64,000 bases of DNA from AP-15 sp963785565. GTDB taxonomy: Bacteria > Pseudomonadota > Alphaproteobacteria > ATCC43930 > CGMCC-115725. The stretch spans positions 62,001-126,000 of the forward strand of contig CAWAVV010000007.1 of the NCBI GenBank assembly GCA_963785565.1. The letters are read 5' to 3'. Shown here one piece after another: positions 60,703-64,000 of this stretch (within the stretch, counting starts at the first letter, position 1; each line of letters begins with the position of its first letter). Under the pieces are notes generated by a model. The model saw nothing but the letters and a program-made list of their open reading frames with translations. It did no database searches and was not told the DNA's origin. Made by a program: the position numbers and the translations under genes.

Positions 60703-61980
60703 ATGTCAATCGCCGTCGACGCCCGAAATGCGATACCGTGGTATAAGGAGCCAACCAAAGAGCAGTGGCTGGCCTGGGTCGCCGCCTGGCTCGGTTGGAC
60801 CCTCGATGCTTTCGATTTCACGATCTTCCTGTTGATCATGCTGCCGATCTCGCAGGAGTTTCACGTGCCGCTGACCGCGGTGACCGCGGTCTTCACCCTA
60901 ACCCTGTGGATGCGCCTGGTCGGCGCCACCGCCTCGGGTTGGCTCGCCGACCGGATCGGCCGCAAGAAACCGTTGATGATCTCGATCGCGTGGTATTCGG
61001 CGTGCAACTTCATCGCCGCCTTCTCGCCGGCGTTCTGGTTTCTGTTTTTATTCCGTGCGTTGCTCGGCATCGGCATGGGAGCGGAATGGCCCTGCGGCGC
61101 GGCGTTGGCGATGGAAAGCTGGCCGATCCGCTCGCGCGGGTTTATGGCCGGCGTCCTGCAATCCTCGTGGGGCCTCGGCGCCCTGCTGTCGAGCGCGGCT
61201 TATGGCTTGCTCTATACGTCGATCGGATGGCGCGGCCTGCTGATGCTCGGTGTGCTGCCGGCGCTGTGGATCGTCTTTGTCCGCCGTTATGTCAAAGAGC
61301 CGCCGGTCTGGGTCGAGAACCGAAGGCTGCAGCGCACCCAGCACCGCGAAGTCCGCGTGCCGCTGGTCAAGATCTTCAAGCGCGGCCTGCTCGCCAACAC
61401 TTTGACCGCATGCTGGTGGATGGCCAGCGCCTTTGTCGTCGGCTACTCGGTCGGCGGTCTGTTCCCGACCTATTTGCAGAAAGATCTGCATCTCAGCCCG
61501 GGGCTGGTGGCCCTGCCGATCATGCTGCAAAGCATAGTGTTCTTCTTGTCGGGTTCGTTTTACGGCTGGATGGCGGACCGCATCGGCCGGCGCTGGGCGA
61601 TTATCATCCCGGCGCTGCTGACCATCCCGATCGCGCCGTTCTATCTGCTGACCCACGACTTCACGATGATCGTCGTGTTTTTCACCTTGCAGGGCGCGTT
61701 TGGCGGCGGCGGCATGCACACGCTGTACCCGGCCTATCTCGCCGAGAGATTCCCGACCGAGGTGCGCGCAACGGCGTCCGGTTTCGTCTATCATCAGGGC
61801 GCCATCTTCGGCGGCTTGACAGCGCCGGTTATCACCTATTTCGCGATCAACTGGCATACGGGATTTGCAATCCCGATGATGCTCGGCACTATCTTAGCCG
61901 CCATTAGTGTCGCCGCGGCGGTGTGGGCCGGGCCCGAGACACGCGGCAGGCAGCTCGTCGCCGAACTGTCGGTGGCCTGA
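60703..61980 (+). CDS. MFS transporter, organic-acid symporter-like (second paralogue)
   Basis: 425 residues from the ATG at 60703 (AGGGAGAAGTCC upstream). Tandem paralogue: WLGWTLDAFDFTIFLLIMLP, WLADRIGRKKPLMISIAWY, GAEWPCGAALAMESWP and PAYLAERFPTEVRATASGFVY. It has its own leader and promoter region because a terminator separates it from the first copy. A similar carboxylate or aromatic acid is the likely substrate. Confidence 0.86.
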   Translation: MSIAVDARNAIPWYKEPTKEQWLAWVAAWLGWTLDAFDFTIFLLIMLPISQEFHVPLTAVTAVFTLTLWMRLVGATASGWLADRIGRKKPLMISIAWYSACNFIAAFSPAFWFLFLFRALLGIGMGAEWPCGAALAMESWPIRSRGFMAGVLQSSWGLGALLSSAAYGLLYTSIGWRGLLMLGVLPALWIVFVRRYVKEPPVWVENRRLQRTQHREVRVPLVKIFKRGLLANTLTACWWMASAFVVGYSVGGLFPTYLQKDLHLSPGLVALPIMLQSIVFFLSGSFYGWMADRIGRRWAIIIPALLTIPIAPFYLLTHDFTMIVVFFTLQGAFGGGGMHTLYPAYLAERFPTEVRATASGFVYHQGAIFGGLTAPVITYFAINWHTGFAIPMMLGTILAAISVAAAVWAGPETRGRQLVAELSVA

Positions 61981-61993
61981 TCGCCGAGCCAAG

Positions 61994-62614
61994 CTAGCGC
62001 TGGCGGAGCCCGGCCTCGGTTACGATCAGATCCATCGGGATATCGAAATCCTGGGGGTGGATCGTCTCGAGTTGCGAGAACTCGAAGCCAACGCCGATCG
62101 CCAGCGGCCGCGGCGCTAGGGCGGCCAGGGTGCGGTCGAAATAGCCGCCTCCATAGCCCAGGCGGTAGCATTGCCGGTCGAACCCGACGAGCGGCGCCAG
62201 CACCGCCTGCGGCAGCGTAATCTCGCGCTTTGCCGGTATGGGGATTCCCCACACCCCGTCAATCAGCGGGTCGCCCGGCCGCCAGCGCCGGTATTCGAGC
62301 GGCCCCTTTTTGTCGACCACCACCGGCAAGGCCGCGGCGAAACCTGCCGCGAGCAACCGGTCGACGAGAGGGCGCGGGTCGAATTCAGCCCTAAACGGCC
62401 AATAGACCCCGAGGGTGATCCCCGGCCGCTCGGCCAGCACCGCCCACAGCCGACCCTCAAGCTCGCGGCCCCACTCCCGGCGCAGCACCGGCGCGGCGCC
62501 GGTGCGCAACGCCAACAGGCGCTCCCGCTCCGACCGGCGCCACGCCTTGACTGCGGCGGGATCCACCTCGGAACAGGCCGGCTCAGAACAGGCCGGTGAT
62601 CCGCCCCTCGGCAT
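61994..62614 (-). CDS. 5-formyltetrahydrofolate cyclo-ligase (MTHFS)
   Basis: 206 residues if the ATG at 62612-62614 is used; that start overlaps the FTHFS gene by 32 bp. A GTG at 62564-62566 (protein starting VDPAAVKAWRRSERERLL) avoids the overlap and skips a repeated PACSE-PACSE segment. Family motifs: EYRRWRPGDPLIDGVWGIPI, the ATP-binding LVGFDRQCYRLGYGGGYFDR and IGVGFEFSQ. It converts 5-formyl-THF to 5,10-methenyl-THF using ATP, next to the other one-carbon gene, fhs. Confidence 0.88.
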   Translation of the reverse strand: MPRGGSPACSEPACSEVDPAAVKAWRRSERERLLALRTGAAPVLRREWGRELEGRLWAVLAERPGITLGVYWPFRAEFDPRPLVDRLLAAGFAAALPVVVDKKGPLEYRRWRPGDPLIDGVWGIPIPAKREITLPQAVLAPLVGFDRQCYRLGYGGGYFDRTLAALAPRPLAIGVGFEFSQLETIHPQDFDIPMDLIVTEAGLRQR

Positions 62615-64000
62615 CGACCTCGATATTGTTTGCGGCCGGCACGCGGGGAAGGCCGGGCATCGTCATGATGTCGCCGCAGATCGCGACGACGAACTCCGCG
62701 CCGGCCGACAGCCGCACCTCGCGGATCGCCACGGTGTGGCCGCTCGGCGCCCCCTTGGCGTTGGGATCGGTCGTGAAGCTGAGCTGGGTCTTGGCGATGC
62801 ACACCGGGAAATGACCGAAGCCCTGATCCTGCAACTGGGCGAGCTGGTCCTGTACCGGTTTGCTGGCCTCGATGTCTTCGGCGCCATAGATGCGTTGAGC
62901 GATCGTACGAACCTTTTCCAGCAGCGGCATCTCGTCCGGATAGAGAAATTTGAGCTTCGCGGCCCCGCTCTCGGCGAGGTCGACGACCGCATGAGCGAGT
63001 TCGACAGCCCCCTCCCCGCCCTCCGCCCAATGATCGGCGATGACCGCCTTGACGCCCTCGGCCGCGCACAACTCCTTGAGCCGGGCATGCTCGCGCGCGG
63101 TGTCGGCGCTGAAGCGGTTGACCGAGACCACCGCCGGCACGCCGAACTGGCGGATGTTGCCAAGGTGGCGGGAGAGGTTGGCAAACCCTTTTTCGAGCGC
63201 CTCGACGTTTTCCTCGCGCAGCGCATTGAGCGCCACGCCGCCATGCATCTTCAGCGCGCGCACCGTCGTCACCACGACGGCCGCCGCCGGGCTGAGCCCC
63301 GCTTTGCGGCACTTGATGTCGATGAACTTCTCGGCCCCGAGATCGGCGCCGAACCCGGCCTCGGTGACCACATAATCGGCGAGCTTGAGCGCGGATGTGG
63401 TCGCGATTACCGAATTGCAGCCATGGGCGATATTGGCGAACGGGCCGCCATGGATAAAGACCGGGTTGTGCTCGATCGTCTGCACCAGATTGGGGGCGAG
63501 CGCGTCCTTCAGCAGCGCGGTCATCGATCCCGCCGCTTTGACGTCGGCGGCGGTCACCGGCTTGCGCTCCCGCGTCTGGCCGACGTGGATATTGCCGAGC
63601 CGCCGCTGCAAATCCTGCAGGCCGGTCGCCAGGCAGAACGTCGCCATCACCTGCGAGGCGGCGGTGATGTCGAACCCGTCCTCGCGCGGATAGCCGTTGG
63701 CGACGCCGCCGAGTGAGGAAACGGTCGAGCGCAAGGCCCGGTCATTCATGTCCATGGCGCGGCGCCAGCTGACCCGGCGCGGATCGATGCGCGGATCGAG
63801 CCCATAATAGATGTGATTGTCGACCATCGCCGCGAGCAGGTTGTTGGCGGCGCCGATCGCGTGGATATCGCCGGTGAAATGGAGGTTGATGTCCTCCATC
63901 GGCACGACCTGGGCATAGCCGCCGCCGGCCGCACCGCCCTTGACGCCAAAGCACGGGCCCATGCTGGCTTCGCGCAGGCACAGCATCGCCTTTTTGCCGA
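62583..64000 (-). CDS. fhs: Formate-tetrahydrofolate ligase (FTHFS), 5' end outside window
   Basis: About 470 C-terminal residues are present; the N-terminal ATP-binding loop lies beyond 64000. Visible parts: GVKGGAAGGGYAQVVPMEDI, NLHFTGDIHAIGAANNLLAA, HGGPFANIAHGCNSVIATT, VVTEAGFGADLGAEKFIDIK and GDIMTMPGLPRVPAANNIEV near the end. FTHFS makes 10-formyl-THF from formate, THF and ATP. The MTHFS gene follows directly, so the pair acts in one-carbon metabolism. Confidence 0.95.
   Translation of the reverse strand, partial: GKKAMLCLREASMGPCFGVKGGAAGGGYAQVVPMEDINLHFTGDIHAIGAANNLLAAMVDNHIYYGLDPRIDPRRVSWRRAMDMNDRALRSTVSSLGGVANGYPREDGFDITAASQVMATFCLATGLQDLQRRLGNIHVGQTRERKPVTAADVKAAGSMTALLKDALAPNLVQTIEHNPVFIHGGPFANIAHGCNSVIATTSALKLADYVVTEAGFGADLGAEKFIDIKCRKAGLSPAAAVVVTTVRALKMHGGVALNALREENVEALEKGFANLSRHLGNIRQFGVPAVVSVNRFSADTAREHARLKELCAAEGVKAVIADHWAEGGEGAVELAHAVVDLAESGAAKLKFLYPDEMPLLEKVRTIAQRIYGAEDIEASKPVQDQLAQLQDQGFGHFPVCIAKTQLSFTTDPNAKGAPSGHTVAIREVRLSAGAEFVVAICGDIMTMPGLPRVPAANNIEVDAEGRITGLF

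Noticed and set aside
62415..63716. 433-codon plus-strand open frame
   Set aside because: Antisense to fhs and MTHFS, both strongly supported; no recognisable domain.
1..64000. CRISPR array, riboswitch, prophage or complete insertion sequence
   Set aside because: No regularly spaced repeats, no aptamer-like leader, and no transposase or integrase motif was found on either strand.

Overview
The window is a high-GC, gene-dense stretch of bacterial chromosome. RegB/RegA-type redox signalling, a bacterioferritin/Bfd pair, DUF2125, FitAB/VapBC-type toxin-antitoxin pairs, a GreB with an alphaproteobacterial flavour and many luciferase-like monooxygenases all point to an alphaproteobacterium, probably a soil or water heterotroph of the Rhodospirillales/Hyphomicrobiales kind. 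This assignment is inferred from gene content only. Both ends are cut: a thiamine-diphosphate enzyme on the left and formate-tetrahydrofolate ligase on the right.

Layout. 0-10 kb: frameshifted ThDP enzyme, PIN/Phd toxin-antitoxin pair, a 2-oxoacid dehydrogenase E1 alpha/methyltransferase/E1 beta operon, the regB-regA two-component system, bfr-bfd, an F420/FMN luciferase-like oxidoreductase and a PcaB/PurB-like lyase. 10-22 kb: Fsr-type exporter, VOC protein, dienelactone hydrolase/DUF6295/CMD run, a patch with a small RHH protein, an orphan OmpR-type regulator and an exonuclease with a nearby relic copy of its C-terminus, a heteromeric-type acyl-CoA dehydrogenase pair, an SDR and an aminotransferase. 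22-36 kb: a rightward run of a beta-propeller lactonase, an amidohydrolase, four luciferase-like monooxygenases, an alpha/beta hydrolase and a nucleoside-phosphorylase-fold protein, facing a complete leftward peptide/nickel-type ABC importer. 36-46 kb: aldo/keto reductase, methyltransferase, Ldh_2 oxidoreductase, COG3618-type amidohydrolase, then about 2.8 kb of decayed sequence with a tRNA-Arg relic and an RlpA-like domain lacking a start codon, then two more luciferase-like monooxygenases and a second toxin-antitoxin pair. 46-64 kb: FMO/BVMO, another luciferase-like protein, two family III CoA-transferases (one frameshifted and coupled to greB), CMD, DUF2125, DUF2252, a Rieske dioxygenase alpha/beta pair with a flavin reductase, three MFS transporters (two tandem paralogues split by a perfect 30-nt palindromic terminator), and the one-carbon pair MTHFS/FTHFS.

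The dominant theme is oxidative catabolism of small organic compounds: eight luciferase-like flavin/F420 oxidoreductases, a BVMO-like enzyme, a Rieske oxygenase, hydrolases, lactonases, CoA-transferases and acyl-CoA dehydrogenases, with matching importers. The best candidate for an undescribed pathway is the 21.8-36.0 kb block (importer plus four monooxygenases plus hydrolases). Three genes carry single-nucleotide frameshifts (about 225-270, about 31,285 and about 51,240); whether these are assembly errors or real decay is the first thing to settle, and it cannot be decided from this sequence alone.
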